From Rhizobium giardinii bv. giardinii H152 (GTDB lineage: Bacteria; Pseudomonadota; Alphaproteobacteria; Rhizobiales; Rhizobiaceae), in contig NZ_KB902680.1 in the NCBI RefSeq assembly GCF_000379605.1, forward strand, positions 447,572 to 492,704: a stretch of 45,133 bases of DNA, read 5' to 3'. The notes beneath the pieces were generated by a model. That model was not told the origin of the DNA. It did not search any database and saw nothing but the letters and a program-made list of their open reading frames with translations. Positions 37,512 through 45,133 of the stretch are shown here, piece after piece (within the stretch, counting starts at the first letter, position 1; the number at the start of each line of letters is the position of its first letter). The position numbers and the translations under genes were made by a program.

Positions 37512-38099
37512 ATGCTTCGTAGCCTTTACGACTGGACAATGTCGCTCGCCGCCCGGAAATCCGCTGAAGTCTGGCTGGCGGTCATAGCGTTCGTCGAAAG
37601 CTCCGTCTTCCTCGTTCCTGCCGACGTGCTCTACCTGCCGATGGCGCTCGCCCGACCGGAGCGCGCCTGGCGCTATGCTTTGGTTGCGACGGTCGCGTCG
37701 GTGCTCGGCGGTATCGCCGGCTGGTATATCGGCCACTACGCCTTCGAGACGCTGGCACGGCCCATCCTGCAGTTCTACGGCAAACTGGAAGCCTTCGAAC
37801 AATTGAAGGCATCGGTCGGGTACGAGACGCTGGTACTGCTCCTGGTAACGTCGGGCCTTGCGCATCTGCCGCCGATCAAGGTGGTGACGATCCTTTCCGG
37901 CGCTGCCAACATCAATCTCGGCCTGTTCATCATCTCGGCGATCATCGCCCGCGGCGCACGCTTCTTCGTGCTCGCCTGGCTGCTGCGCCGCTACGGCGAG
38001 GAAATCCGGCATTTCATCGAAAAGCGGCTGGGCATGCTGGCGGCGGCCGTTGCCGGCCTGCTGATTGCCATGTTTGCCGCCTATCGTTTCCTTGCCTGA
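37512..38099 (+). CDS. YqaA/DedA-like membrane protein (195 aa)
   Basis: An integral membrane protein of the DedA/SNARE-associated superfamily. The block WLAVIAFVESSVFLVPADVL with an acidic residue and GYETLVLLLVTSGLAHLPPI are typical of the YqaA branch. Four to five hydrophobic segments are seen. ATG 37512 is preceded by AGGAAAG; the frame extends to 37362 without RBS. First gene of the core block after the island, 8 bases ahead of dsbB. Possible role in membrane lipid or proton balance; unproven. Confidence 0.85.
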   Translation: MLRSLYDWTMSLAARKSAEVWLAVIAFVESSVFLVPADVLYLPMALARPERAWRYALVATVASVLGGIAGWYIGHYAFETLARPILQFYGKLEAFEQLKASVGYETLVLLLVTSGLAHLPPIKVVTILSGAANINLGLFIISAIIARGARFFVLAWLLRRYGEEIRHFIEKRLGMLAAAVAGLLIAMFAAYRFLA

Positions 38100-38106
38100 G
38101 ACGCCA

Positions 38107-38628
38107 ATGGAGCTTTCCTTGAGCCCTAGCCCGACACAGCCGGTCCGCGGCCTTGCTGCCTCCCTTATCGCCACGTTCGGCATGGCGGCAACCGTCGGCG
38201 GCGCGCTCGCCTTCGAGCATATCGGCGGCTATATCCCCTGTGCGCTCTGCCTGATGCAGCGCACACCCTATTACTGGGGCATCCCGATCGGCATTCTCGC
38301 CATCGTGACATCGGTCGTGAAACTGCCGGTCTGGCTGACGCGGTCGCTGCTTTCGATCATCGGCATCCTGATGCTGGTCGGTGCCGGGCTCGGCGTCTAT
38401 CACGCCGGTGTCGAATGGCATTTCTGGGAAGGGCCGGCTACCTGCGCGACCACGGCATCCGGCGTATCCTCGAATGTCGGCGACCTGCTCGGGGATCTCG
38501 ACAGCAAGCACGGCCCCTCCTGCACGGATGCGGCGCTGCGCGTTCTCGGCCTTTCGTTCGCGGGATGGAACGTCATCGCCAGCCTCATCCTGGCTGCCAT
38601 CGCCCTGCGCAGTGCCGCCAAGGCATAG
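38107..38628 (+). CDS. dsbB: Disulfide bond formation protein DsbB (173 aa)
   Basis: DsbB reoxidises DsbA in the periplasm using ubiquinone. The first redox pair CALC lies at residues 45-48 in PCALCLMQR, and a second cysteine pair is in TCATT...SCTD in the periplasmic loop. Four membrane helices. It overlaps the family's normal length. ATG 38107 is preceded by a short linker to the YqaA stop (8 bases), consistent with an operon. Start alternative 38065 is in the previous gene. Confidence 0.93.
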   Translation: MELSLSPSPTQPVRGLAASLIATFGMAATVGGALAFEHIGGYIPCALCLMQRTPYYWGIPIGILAIVTSVVKLPVWLTRSLLSIIGILMLVGAGLGVYHAGVEWHFWEGPATCATTASGVSSNVGDLLGDLDSKHGPSCTDAALRVLGLSFAGWNVIASLILAAIALRSAAKA

Positions 38629-38659
38629 GCAGCGTCAGCTTCGGCTTACGGTCCGGCCA

Positions 38660-39217
38660 TCAAGGCTGCAGCTCGACATCCCAGTAGAGATAGTCCATCC
38701 AGCTGTCATGCAGATGGTTTGGCGGGAAGAGCCGGCCGTTGTTGTGCAGATCCTGCACCGTCGGGTGGAACGGCTTCTGGTGCGGGAACATGCCCGCCTG
38801 GCGCGGCAGCTTGCCGCCTTTGCGAAGATTGCAGGGCGAACAGGCGGCCACGACGTTTTCCCAGGTGGTCTGGCCGCCGCAACAGCGCGGAATCACATGG
38901 TCGAAGGTCAGGTCATCCGGCGAACCGCAATACTGGCACTCGAACCGGTCACGCAGGAAAACGTTGAACCGGGTGAAGGCCGGATGGCGCGACGGCTGCA
39001 CATAGCTTTTCAGGCAGACGACGCTCGGCAGGCGCATGGTGAAGCTGGGCGAGGAAACCTGGTGGTCGTATTCTGCGAGGATATGCACACGGTCTAGAAA
39101 AACGGCCTTGATCGCGTCCTGCCAGGACCAAAGCGACAAGGGGTAGTAACTCAGCGGCCTGTAGTCAGCGTTCAGCACGAGCGCTGGAAGGCCGTGTGGT
39201 GAGACTGCAATCGTCAA
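38660..39217 (-). CDS. HNH endonuclease family protein (185 aa)
   Basis: The HNH nuclease fold is seen in ECQYCGSPDDLTFDHVIPRC, the conserved NVVAACSPCNLRKGG, with zinc cysteines C-x2-C pairs (CQYC, CSPC). It is of the widely conserved bacterial type with N-terminal ALVLNADYRPLSYYPL. The start is TTG at 39217, preceded by AGGAG with a 9-base spacing. The true substrate is unknown. Confidence 0.9.
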   Translation of the reverse strand: MTIAVSPHGLPALVLNADYRPLSYYPLSLWSWQDAIKAVFLDRVHILAEYDHQVSSPSFTMRLPSVVCLKSYVQPSRHPAFTRFNVFLRDRFECQYCGSPDDLTFDHVIPRCCGGQTTWENVVAACSPCNLRKGGKLPRQAGMFPHQKPFHPTVQDLHNNGRLFPPNHLHDSWMDYLYWDVELQP

Positions 39218-39325
39218 GCCAGTATACTCCTGCTCGATTCGGCACCTGCACCTTCTATATTAGGCGCGTTGCGTCAGGATTGTGAAGCCAAAAGGAAAAA
39301 GGAAACAAAAGATTCGCTTTTTACC

Positions 39326-39973
39326 TTATGGCGCCACCGGCAGGCCGTCCCGGCGCATCTCGGTGGCATAATACGCCCAGAAAAGCCTCGCGGCGACACT
39401 GCGCCACGGAGCCCAGAGCTCCGTCAGCGAATCAAGCTCGCGCGCCGAGGGTCTGACCTCCAGTGTCAGCGCATGGCCGACGGCATTCTGCAGCGCCACG
39501 TCGCCGACAGGAAAGACGTCGGGATGACCGGCGCAGAACAACAGGTAGACCTCCGCCGTCCAGCGGCCGACCCCCTTGATCGAGGTCATTTCGCGAATGG
39601 CGGCGCTGCCGTCGATCTCGCAAATCGCCGCGAGATCGAGTTCACCGCGCGTTACGGCTCTTGCAACGGCGCGCAGAGCATCTGCCTTGGCGTGCGACAA
39701 TCCGAGCTCGCGGCAATCCTCGTCGCTCGCCGCAAGGACCGTCTCGGCGGAGATGTCGCCGAGCTTCTCTTCCATGCGCCGCCAGATCGCCGCGGCGCTG
39801 GCCTTCGAGACCATCTGCGAGACGATGATATTGGCGATGCCGCGATAGCCGGGATCGGCGCGGCGCAAAGGCACCGGTCCGGCCTTGGCAACCACCGGCT
39901 CCAGTCGCGCATCGAGCATCACCAGCCCGTGCAACCCGGCGGCGATATCCTCATGCGTGCGGATGATCCGCAT
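39326..39973 (-). CDS. AlkA-type DNA-3-methyladenine glycosylase (215 aa)
   Basis: A helix-hairpin-helix glycosylase that removes alkylated bases. The HhH motif MTSIKGVGRWTAEVYLLF and the catalytic aspartate in VFPVGDVALQN are present. The N-terminal domain of E. coli AlkA is missing, as is normal for this shorter form. Frame extends far upstream (40540) but ATG 39973 with GGGAG is preferred. It is divergent from gluQ. Confidence 0.9.
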   Translation of the reverse strand: MRIIRTHEDIAAGLHGLVMLDARLEPVVAKAGPVPLRRADPGYRGIANIIVSQMVSKASAAAIWRRMEEKLGDISAETVLAASDEDCRELGLSHAKADALRAVARAVTRGELDLAAICEIDGSAAIREMTSIKGVGRWTAEVYLLFCAGHPDVFPVGDVALQNAVGHALTLEVRPSARELDSLTELWAPWRSVAARLFWAYYATEMRRDGLPVAP

Positions 39974-40069
39974 CTCCCACCCTCCAACGCAAAGCGGCGT
40001 CCACGCGATTCGCCACACAACGGAATTAAACGAATGGCCCGGCGCCTTCTTCCATGGCAAGGAGAAAGC

Positions 40070-40957
40070 ATGAACGCGCCATTGCCAAAACAACCGGTCT
40101 TTCGATTCGCGCCGAGCCCCAACGGCCAGCTTCACCTCGGTCACGCTTTGTCGGCCATTCTCAACCATGACATGGCGAAGGCGACGAGCGGACGCTTCCT
40201 GCTGCGGATCGAGGATATCGATCTTACCCGCTGCACGCCGGAATTCGAAGCCGGGATTTTTGACGATCTCGGCTGGCTCGGATTGTCGTGGGAAACACCG
40301 GTGCGCCGGCAATCCGAGCATCTCGATCTCTACCGGCAGGCACTCGGCCGATTGATCGACCGGGGCCTGGTCTATCCCGCATTCCTGACGCGTGGTGCGA
40401 TCAAGACCGCGGTTGCGGCGCTCGAAGCCAAGGGCAAGGCCTGGCCGCGCGATCCGGACGGCGCACCGCTCTATCCCGGTGAGGAGCGCAAGCTCTCCGC
40501 CGCCGGGTGGCAGAGGATGCTTGCCGGAGGCAAGCCGCATGCGTGGCGGCTCGACATGGACAAGGCAATTGCCGAGCTGGACGCGCCGCTGACCTGGCAG
40601 GAAACCGGCGCCGGCCCGAACGGCGAAACGGGCCAGATCACGGCCGACCCGGCCGCCTGGGGCGATGTCGTCCTGTCGCGCTCCGATGCGCCCTCAAGCT
40701 ACCATCTCGCAGTCACGATGGACGATGCGCTGCAGGGTGTGACGCATGTGGTGCGCGGACGCGACCTCTATCACGCGACCGCGGTGCACCGGCTGCTGCA
40801 GCGATTGCTCGACCTTCCCGAGCCCGTCTACCATCACCACCGCCTGATCCCCGGGCCGGACGGGCGCAAGTTGTCGAAGAGCAACAAGGACACGGGGATT
40901 GCGGCTTTCCGGGAAGCCGGAAAAACGCCGGACGATGTTCGGGCGTTGATCCTATAG
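40070..40957 (+). CDS. gluQ: Glutamyl-Q tRNA(Asp) synthetase
   Basis: GluQ-RS attaches glutamate to queuosine at position 34 of tRNA-Asp. The synthetase motifs FAPSPNGQLHLGHALSAI (HIGH-like) and RKLSKSNKD (KMSKS-like) are present. The length (295 residues) is that of GluQ-RS, which lacks the anticodon-binding domain of normal GluRS. AAGGAGA precedes the ATG at 40070. Convergent with the BrkB-like gene and overlapping it by 6 bases at the stops. Confidence 0.93.
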   Translation: MNAPLPKQPVFRFAPSPNGQLHLGHALSAILNHDMAKATSGRFLLRIEDIDLTRCTPEFEAGIFDDLGWLGLSWETPVRRQSEHLDLYRQALGRLIDRGLVYPAFLTRGAIKTAVAALEAKGKAWPRDPDGAPLYPGEERKLSAAGWQRMLAGGKPHAWRLDMDKAIAELDAPLTWQETGAGPNGETGQITADPAAWGDVVLSRSDAPSSYHLAVTMDDALQGVTHVVRGRDLYHATAVHRLLQRLLDLPEPVYHHHRLIPGPDGRKLSKSNKDTGIAAFREAGKTPDDVRALIL

Positions 40958-41866
40958 GATATTTTCCTTGCGGGTTTCCGCCGCCTGCGTCCCGCTTTCC
41001 TTCGTCCCCCTGAAGCTGCGCATCACCATGCGCTTGACCTTGTATTTCATGATCGCCGCATTGATCTCCGCGCCGATGATGAAGATGGCGCCGACGATGT
41101 AGAGGAAGACCAGCGCGATCATGATCGAGGCGAGCCCGGCATAGGTCGAAACATAGTTGGCGAAGGTGGCCAGATAGGAGGCAAAGACGTAGGCGCCGAT
41201 CGACCAGGCAACCAGCGTCAGGATGATGCCGGGCAGCACATCGAGGATTTTCCGGTGTCCATCGGGCAACCACAGATGGCTGACAATCAGCCCGGCCGTC
41301 AGCATGACGAAGACGCCGGCAAGGCTCCAGCTGTCGAGCAGCGCCAGAAGATTGTTGAACCATGGCAGGTAGGTTCCGGCATAGCGGACGGCGAGCGGCA
41401 CCGCCACCAGCAGGATGCTGACCATGGCAAGCACCAGGACGCCCGCCAGCACGAAACCAAGACTGGCCACACGCGTCTTGTACCACGGCCTGCTTTCGGC
41501 GACGCGGTAGGCGCGGTTGAGCGAGATCCGTAGCGCCTCGACGCCGTTCGAGGCGAAGTATGCGGCCGCCAGCACCGATACGGTCAGAAGCCCCCCGCGC
41601 GGGATGGTCAGCACCCGCACGACCTCGTCGGAGATCGGCTTGGCGATCGATTCGGGCCAGGTATCGAAGATGAAATGCACGGCGGTGGTGGCAAACTGGT
41701 CGGCGCCGAGAAAGCTGCCGAGCGCCGTGCCGAAAATCAGGAAGGGAAAGATCGCCAAAAGGGTGGAAAGCGCCACATGGCTCGCCATCGCCCAGCCGTC
41801 ATCCTCGCTGAAATGCCAGACCGCGTCGAACACGACCTTCCAGGCTATGCGAATGAAGGCCGGCAT
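40952..41866 (-). CDS. YihY/BrkB family inner membrane protein (304 aa)
   Basis: Six membrane segments are predicted. The family block ASHVALSTLLAIFPFLIF and the AYFASNGVEALRISLNRAYR segment are typical of YihY (formerly annotated RNase BN). The charged C-terminus KYKVKRMVMRSFRG is cytoplasmic. GGAGAGG precedes ATG 41866. The frame upstream to 42103 is antisense to the dehydrogenase. Function is not established. Confidence 0.9.
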   Translation of the reverse strand: MPAFIRIAWKVVFDAVWHFSEDDGWAMASHVALSTLLAIFPFLIFGTALGSFLGADQFATTAVHFIFDTWPESIAKPISDEVVRVLTIPRGGLLTVSVLAAAYFASNGVEALRISLNRAYRVAESRPWYKTRVASLGFVLAGVLVLAMVSILLVAVPLAVRYAGTYLPWFNNLLALLDSWSLAGVFVMLTAGLIVSHLWLPDGHRKILDVLPGIILTLVAWSIGAYVFASYLATFANYVSTYAGLASIMIALVFLYIVGAIFIIGAEINAAIMKYKVKRMVMRSFRGTKESGTQAAETRKENIL

Positions 41867-41957
41867 TTCCTCTCCAGTGTTGCGCGATGCTGTTCGGATT
41901 GTAACCTGTTCATGAATATGGGAAACCGGGCGGTAATTTCTACAGGGTTCGAACAGA

Positions 41958-42791
41958 ATGACCGACCGTCGCTCGATAATCGTCACCGGCTGCTCTTCCG
42001 GCATCGGCGCCTGGTGCGCCCGGGCACTCGCCAGCGACGGCTGGCGGGTGTTTGCGACTGTCCGGCGGGTGGAGGATCTGGGGCCACTGGAAAGCGACGG
42101 CATTGAAGCCTTCCTTATGGATTATACCAAACCGGACACCATATATTCTCTTGTAGAACAGGTGCTTGCCCGCACTGGCGGCAGGCTGGACGCGCTGTTC
42201 AACAACGGCGCCTATGGTCAGGCTGGCGCGGTCGAGGACCTACCGGTGGAAGCTCTTCGTCTACAATTGGAAACCAACGTCATCGGCTGGCACGATCTGA
42301 CGCGGCAAGTCATCCCGGCCATGCGGGCGCAGGGCCACGGGCGCATCGTGCAATGCTCATCCATTCTCGGCATCGTGCCCTATCGATGGCGGGGCGCCTA
42401 TAATGCGTCGAAATTCGCACTCGAAGGCCTGACGCTGACGATGCGCATGGAGCTTGCCGGAAGCGGCATCGAGGTGAGCCTGATCGAGCCCGGGCCGATC
42501 ACATCGCGCTTCACCGCCAATGCGGTCGCCTATGTCGAGCGCTTCATCGACCTCAAGGGCTCGGTGCATGCCAAGGAATATGAACGGCAGATGCGGCGCC
42601 TGAAAGGCGAGAGCGGACCTGCCAGAGGCAAGCTGGAGCCGGATGCGGTCTATGCTGCGCTGAAACGCGCATTGACCGAAAGGAAGCCGAAGCCGCATTA
42701 CATCGTGACGCAACCGGCCAAACAGGGCGCACTTCTGAAGAAACTGCTCCCGGCCGGTCTGTTCTATCGGATCATCGGCCGTCTCGGCTGA
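41958..42791 (+). CDS. Short-chain dehydrogenase/reductase (277 aa)
   Basis: The NAD(P)-binding motif VTGCSSGIGAWCA (TGxxxGIG) is at residues 9-21. The catalytic tyrosine and lysine are in YNASKFALEG. The NNGAYGQAGAVED segment replaces the usual NNAG. It is 92 bases from the opposite-facing BrkB-like start. Substrate unknown; the weak ribosome-binding site suggests moderate expression. Confidence 0.9.
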   Translation: MTDRRSIIVTGCSSGIGAWCARALASDGWRVFATVRRVEDLGPLESDGIEAFLMDYTKPDTIYSLVEQVLARTGGRLDALFNNGAYGQAGAVEDLPVEALRLQLETNVIGWHDLTRQVIPAMRAQGHGRIVQCSSILGIVPYRWRGAYNASKFALEGLTLTMRMELAGSGIEVSLIEPGPITSRFTANAVAYVERFIDLKGSVHAKEYERQMRRLKGESGPARGKLEPDAVYAALKRALTERKPKPHYIVTQPAKQGALLKKLLPAGLFYRIIGRLG

Positions 42792-42813
42792 CGGGAAAGA
42801 CGAAGGTAATCAC

Positions 42814-43011
42814 ATGAACAGTTTTATGACCGGTCTGACGCTGCTCGTCATGGGCCTTGTCGTCATCGTTCTCATTCGCGGCCTCTTCAACATGCTGAAG
42901 GGCGGCGACGGCAATACATCCAACAAGCTGATGCAGGCGCGCGTGTTTCTGCAGGCGGTCGCGATCGTTCTGATCATGCTGACGCTGTGGTTCACCGGTG
43001 GCGGTCGCTGA
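42814..43011 (+). CDS. HIG1-domain twin-membrane-helix protein (65 aa)
   Basis: Two membrane helices flank a short cytoplasmic-type loop NMLKGGDGNTSNKLMQARVF. This pattern matches the bacterial HIG1/hypoxia-induced family linked to cytochrome oxidase. It lies 22 bases after the dehydrogenase and 3 bases before the adenosyltransferase gene, indicating a single operon. AAGGTAATC-like site precedes the ATG. Confidence 0.85.
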   Translation: MNSFMTGLTLLVMGLVVIVLIRGLFNMLKGGDGNTSNKLMQARVFLQAVAIVLIMLTLWFTGGGR

Positions 43012-43014
43012 CAG

Positions 43015-43593
43015 ATGGTGAAGCTCAACAAAATCTACACGCGGACCGGCGATGACGGCACGACGGGCCTGGCCGCCGGGCCGCGCCGGCTGAAAAGCGA
43101 TCTGCGTGTCGAAGCCTATGGCACGATCGACGAGGCCAATTCCTTCATCGGACTGGCGCGCCAGCATACCGCCGAGCTCACGGCACTCGATGCAATGCTG
43201 ATGCGCATCCAGAACGACCTCTTCGACCTCGGCGCCGACCTCTCGACGCCGGATACAGGCGCCACGCTCCCTTACGAGCCGCTGCGCATCATCGCGGCGC
43301 AGGTGACCCGGCTCGAAACCGAGATCGACGCGTTGAATGCCGACCTCGACCCGCTGCGCTCCTTCGTGCTGCCCGGCGGCAGCGGCGCGGCGGCGGCGCT
43401 GCACATTGCCCGCACGGTCGCCCGGCGAGCCGAGCGGCAGATGGTCGAACTGGCGCGGATGGAGGGCGAGGCCGTCAGTCGCGAAGCGCTCGCCTATATC
43501 AACCGCCTCTCCGATTTCCTCTTTGTCGCGGCGCGCTGGACGAACGACAAGGGCAAGTCGGATGTGCTTTGGGTTCCGGGAAAAAACAGGTAG
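43015..43593 (+). CDS. Cob(I)yrinic acid a,c-diamide adenosyltransferase, PduO type (192 aa)
   Basis: Adds the adenosyl group to cobalamin. The N-terminal IYTRTGDDGTTGLAAGPRR is the ATP-binding motif of PduO-type enzymes, and FVLPGGSGAAAALHIARTVARRAER closes the site. The ATG at 43015 is only a few bases after the HIG1-type stop. Likely serves adenosylcobalamin-dependent enzymes. Confidence 0.95.
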   Translation: MVKLNKIYTRTGDDGTTGLAAGPRRLKSDLRVEAYGTIDEANSFIGLARQHTAELTALDAMLMRIQNDLFDLGADLSTPDTGATLPYEPLRIIAAQVTRLETEIDALNADLDPLRSFVLPGGSGAAAALHIARTVARRAERQMVELARMEGEAVSREALAYINRLSDFLFVAARWTNDKGKSDVLWVPGKNR

Positions 43594-43625
43594 CCTCGTG
43601 ACGCTACCAGCCTACAGGGGATTTC

Positions 43626-44420
43626 ATGTTCATACCGCTGCACGACGCGAATTCCCTGAAGCACATCAAGGTGCAGTATGTCACGATCAGCCTGATCATC
43701 GTCAATGTGGCCATGTGGCTGCTCACCGGGCCGCTCGTGGTGCCGGAGGCCTTTTCCAACGCCACCATCCTGGGGCTCGGCTACATTCCCGCCATCGCCT
43801 TCGATTATGCGCAACTGACACCCGAGCTCGTGCTGGTGCCGGACGAGGCCACCTACGTGACCTATGCTTTCCTGCACGGCGACTTCTGGCATCTGGCCGG
43901 CAATATGCTGTTCCTGTGGGTGTTCGGCGACAATGTCGAGGATGCGCTCGGGCATGTTCGCTACCTGATCTTCTATCTCCTGTGCGCTGCCGCCGGCGCC
44001 CTGACGCACGGCCTGGTCAACACGGCATCCGAGGCGCCGCTGATCGGCGCTTCCGGCGCGATCTCCGGCGTCGTCGCCGCCTATTTCCTCCTGCATCCGA
44101 AAGTTCGCGTCTGGGTGCTGGTGCTGTTTCGCATTCCGCTTCCGCTGCCCGCCTTCATTCCGCTCGCCTTATGGATCGGCCAGCAGTTCTTCATGCTCGT
44201 GGCGGATCCCGAGAGCGGCGTCTCGTGGGGTGCGCATGTCGGCGGCATCATCGCCGGGCTTATCCTGGTGGTCATTTTGCGACGCCGGGACGTGCCCCTG
44301 TTCGACCGTACGATCGTTACCCCGCGCGCCGTCCAGCATGTCGAGGCGACGCCCGCCATGCCATCGCCCATGCCAGCAGAAGCCACAAGAAAGCCCACGC
44401 CTTGGGGAAGACCGTCCTGA
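43626..44420 (+). CDS. Rhomboid family intramembrane serine protease (264 aa)
   Basis: The catalytic serine is in GASGAISGVVAAY (GxSG) and the histidine in WGAHVGGIIAGL. The HGDFWHLAGNMLFLWVFG block has the usual HxxxN. Six membrane helices are expected. The protein begins MFIPLHDANSL, a common start of alphaproteobacterial rhomboids. AGGGGA precedes the ATG. Confidence 0.93.
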   Translation: MFIPLHDANSLKHIKVQYVTISLIIVNVAMWLLTGPLVVPEAFSNATILGLGYIPAIAFDYAQLTPELVLVPDEATYVTYAFLHGDFWHLAGNMLFLWVFGDNVEDALGHVRYLIFYLLCAAAGALTHGLVNTASEAPLIGASGAISGVVAAYFLLHPKVRVWVLVLFRIPLPLPAFIPLALWIGQQFFMLVADPESGVSWGAHVGGIIAGLILVVILRRRDVPLFDRTIVTPRAVQHVEATPAMPSPMPAEATRKPTPWGRPS

Positions 44421-44700
44421 ATGGTGTCCGGGACAACTGAAGGATGTCGGTTGAAAACAGGGCTTTAGCGTCAGTCGAGACGTCTTCCTTTGTAAAAGGG
44501 CCGCAAACTTCTGCCGTGCGATCACGATTCAATATTGACGCACACGTAAACGTAAGTATTTTTCCCGCTGCATTCTTTTGGCCGCGGGAGAGGCAAAGAT
44601 TGTAATTGGAGAAAAAACGCGTATCGATGTCGCCAACCGACAATCAGGCACCTGCGTTAAAGCGCATTTTCTCGGCAAACGTCTTGTAAGGAAGGACACT

Positions 44701-45133
44701 ATGAAAGTTCTTGTCACCGTGAAGCGGGTCGTCGACTACAACGTGAAGATCCGAGTGAAGCCGGATGGATCGGGTGTCGAGCTTGCCAATGTGAAGATGT
44801 CGATGAACCCGTTCGACGAGATTTCGGTCGAGGAGGCCTTGCGCCTGAAGGAGGCCGGCAAGGCGTCGGAAGTGGTGGTCGTCTCCGTCGGTCCGGCCAA
44901 GGCTGAAGAGACGCTGCGCACGGCGCTCGCCATGGGCGCCGACCGGGCGATCCTGGTCGAGACGGATGATCAGGTCGAGCCGCTCGCCGTCGCCAAGATC
45001 ATCAAGGGCGTCGCCGAGGCCGAACAGCCGGGGCTGATCATCGTCGGCAAGCAGGCGATCGACGACGACAGCAACCAGACCGGCCAGATGCTGTCGGCCC
45101 TGCTCGGCTGGGCGCAAGGCACGTTCGCCTCCA
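44701..45133 (+). CDS. etfB: Electron transfer flavoprotein beta subunit, 5' part
   Basis: The protein begins [20 protein letters not shown] and continues [18 protein letters not shown], exactly the EtfB pattern. It carries electrons from acyl-CoA dehydrogenases to the quinone pool together with EtfA. GGAAGGA precedes the ATG. The gene runs off the right end of the window after 144 codons. Confidence 0.96.
   Translation, partial: MKVLVTVKRVVDYNVKIRVKPDGSGVELANVKMSMNPFDEISVEEALRLKEAGKASEVVVVSVGPAKAEETLRTALAMGADRAILVETDDQVEPLAVAKIIKGVAEAEQPGLIIVGKQAIDDDSNQTGQMLSALLGWAQGTFAS

Overview
The window is chromosomal DNA of an alphaproteobacterium of the order Hyphomicrobiales, most likely the family Rhizobiaceae (Rhizobium, Sinorhizobium or Agrobacterium relatives). 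This rests on high GC content with alphaproteobacterial codon use, the gene set ubiG, grxC/comF, argJ/mutT, secA, dsbB, gluQ and etfB, two copies of a palindrome resembling the Rhizobium-specific intergenic mosaic element (RIME), and a Flp-type pilin. No species can be named from the sequence alone.

Layout. 0.4-22.7 kb is mostly core chromosome: ubiG; a DUF3616 protein; a small acetyltransferase; a minus-strand operon comF > grxC > nitrilase-family amidase > DUF1178 > DUF3291 with start/stop overlaps; an NDUFAF5-like methyltransferase; a Flp pilin; argJ > acetyltransferase > mutT; a PpiC-type chaperone divergent from secA; a flippase, BioF2-like acetyltransferase and acyl-CoA synthetase group; an RTX exoprotein; and small secreted proteins. 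23.3-26.0 kb is a decayed surface-polysaccharide cluster: a cupin sugar epimerase, a glycosyltransferase and an ABC-2 permease, the last two each broken by a frameshift.

26.67-37.27 kb is a probable integrated element of about 10.6 kb. An intact tRNA-Leu(CAA) gene lies at its right end next to a tyrosine integrase with all six catalytic residues. An exact 18-bp copy of the tRNA 3' end lies at 26668-26685. The left half is decayed (BRO-type antirepressor remnant, reading-frame fragments) and carries an intact RTX protein and a serine recombinase. The right half carries what looks like a CBASS anti-phage locus: a CD-NTase (cyclic-nucleotide synthase), an adjoining Cap15-like effector (two membrane helices plus a beta-rich domain), a small protein resembling the DisA N-terminal domain but without its RHR motif, and a second, divergently transcribed Cap15-like protein. 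A 932-bp IS5-family element has inserted into the last codons of the CD-NTase. The original 370-residue frame can be rebuilt exactly across the 3-bp target duplication.

37.5-45.1 kb returns to core genes: YqaA/DedA-like membrane protein, dsbB, an HNH nuclease, an AlkA-type glycosylase, gluQ, a YihY/BrkB membrane protein, a short-chain dehydrogenase, a HIG1-type small protein, a PduO-type cobalamin adenosyltransferase, a rhomboid protease and the 5' part of etfB, which runs off the window.
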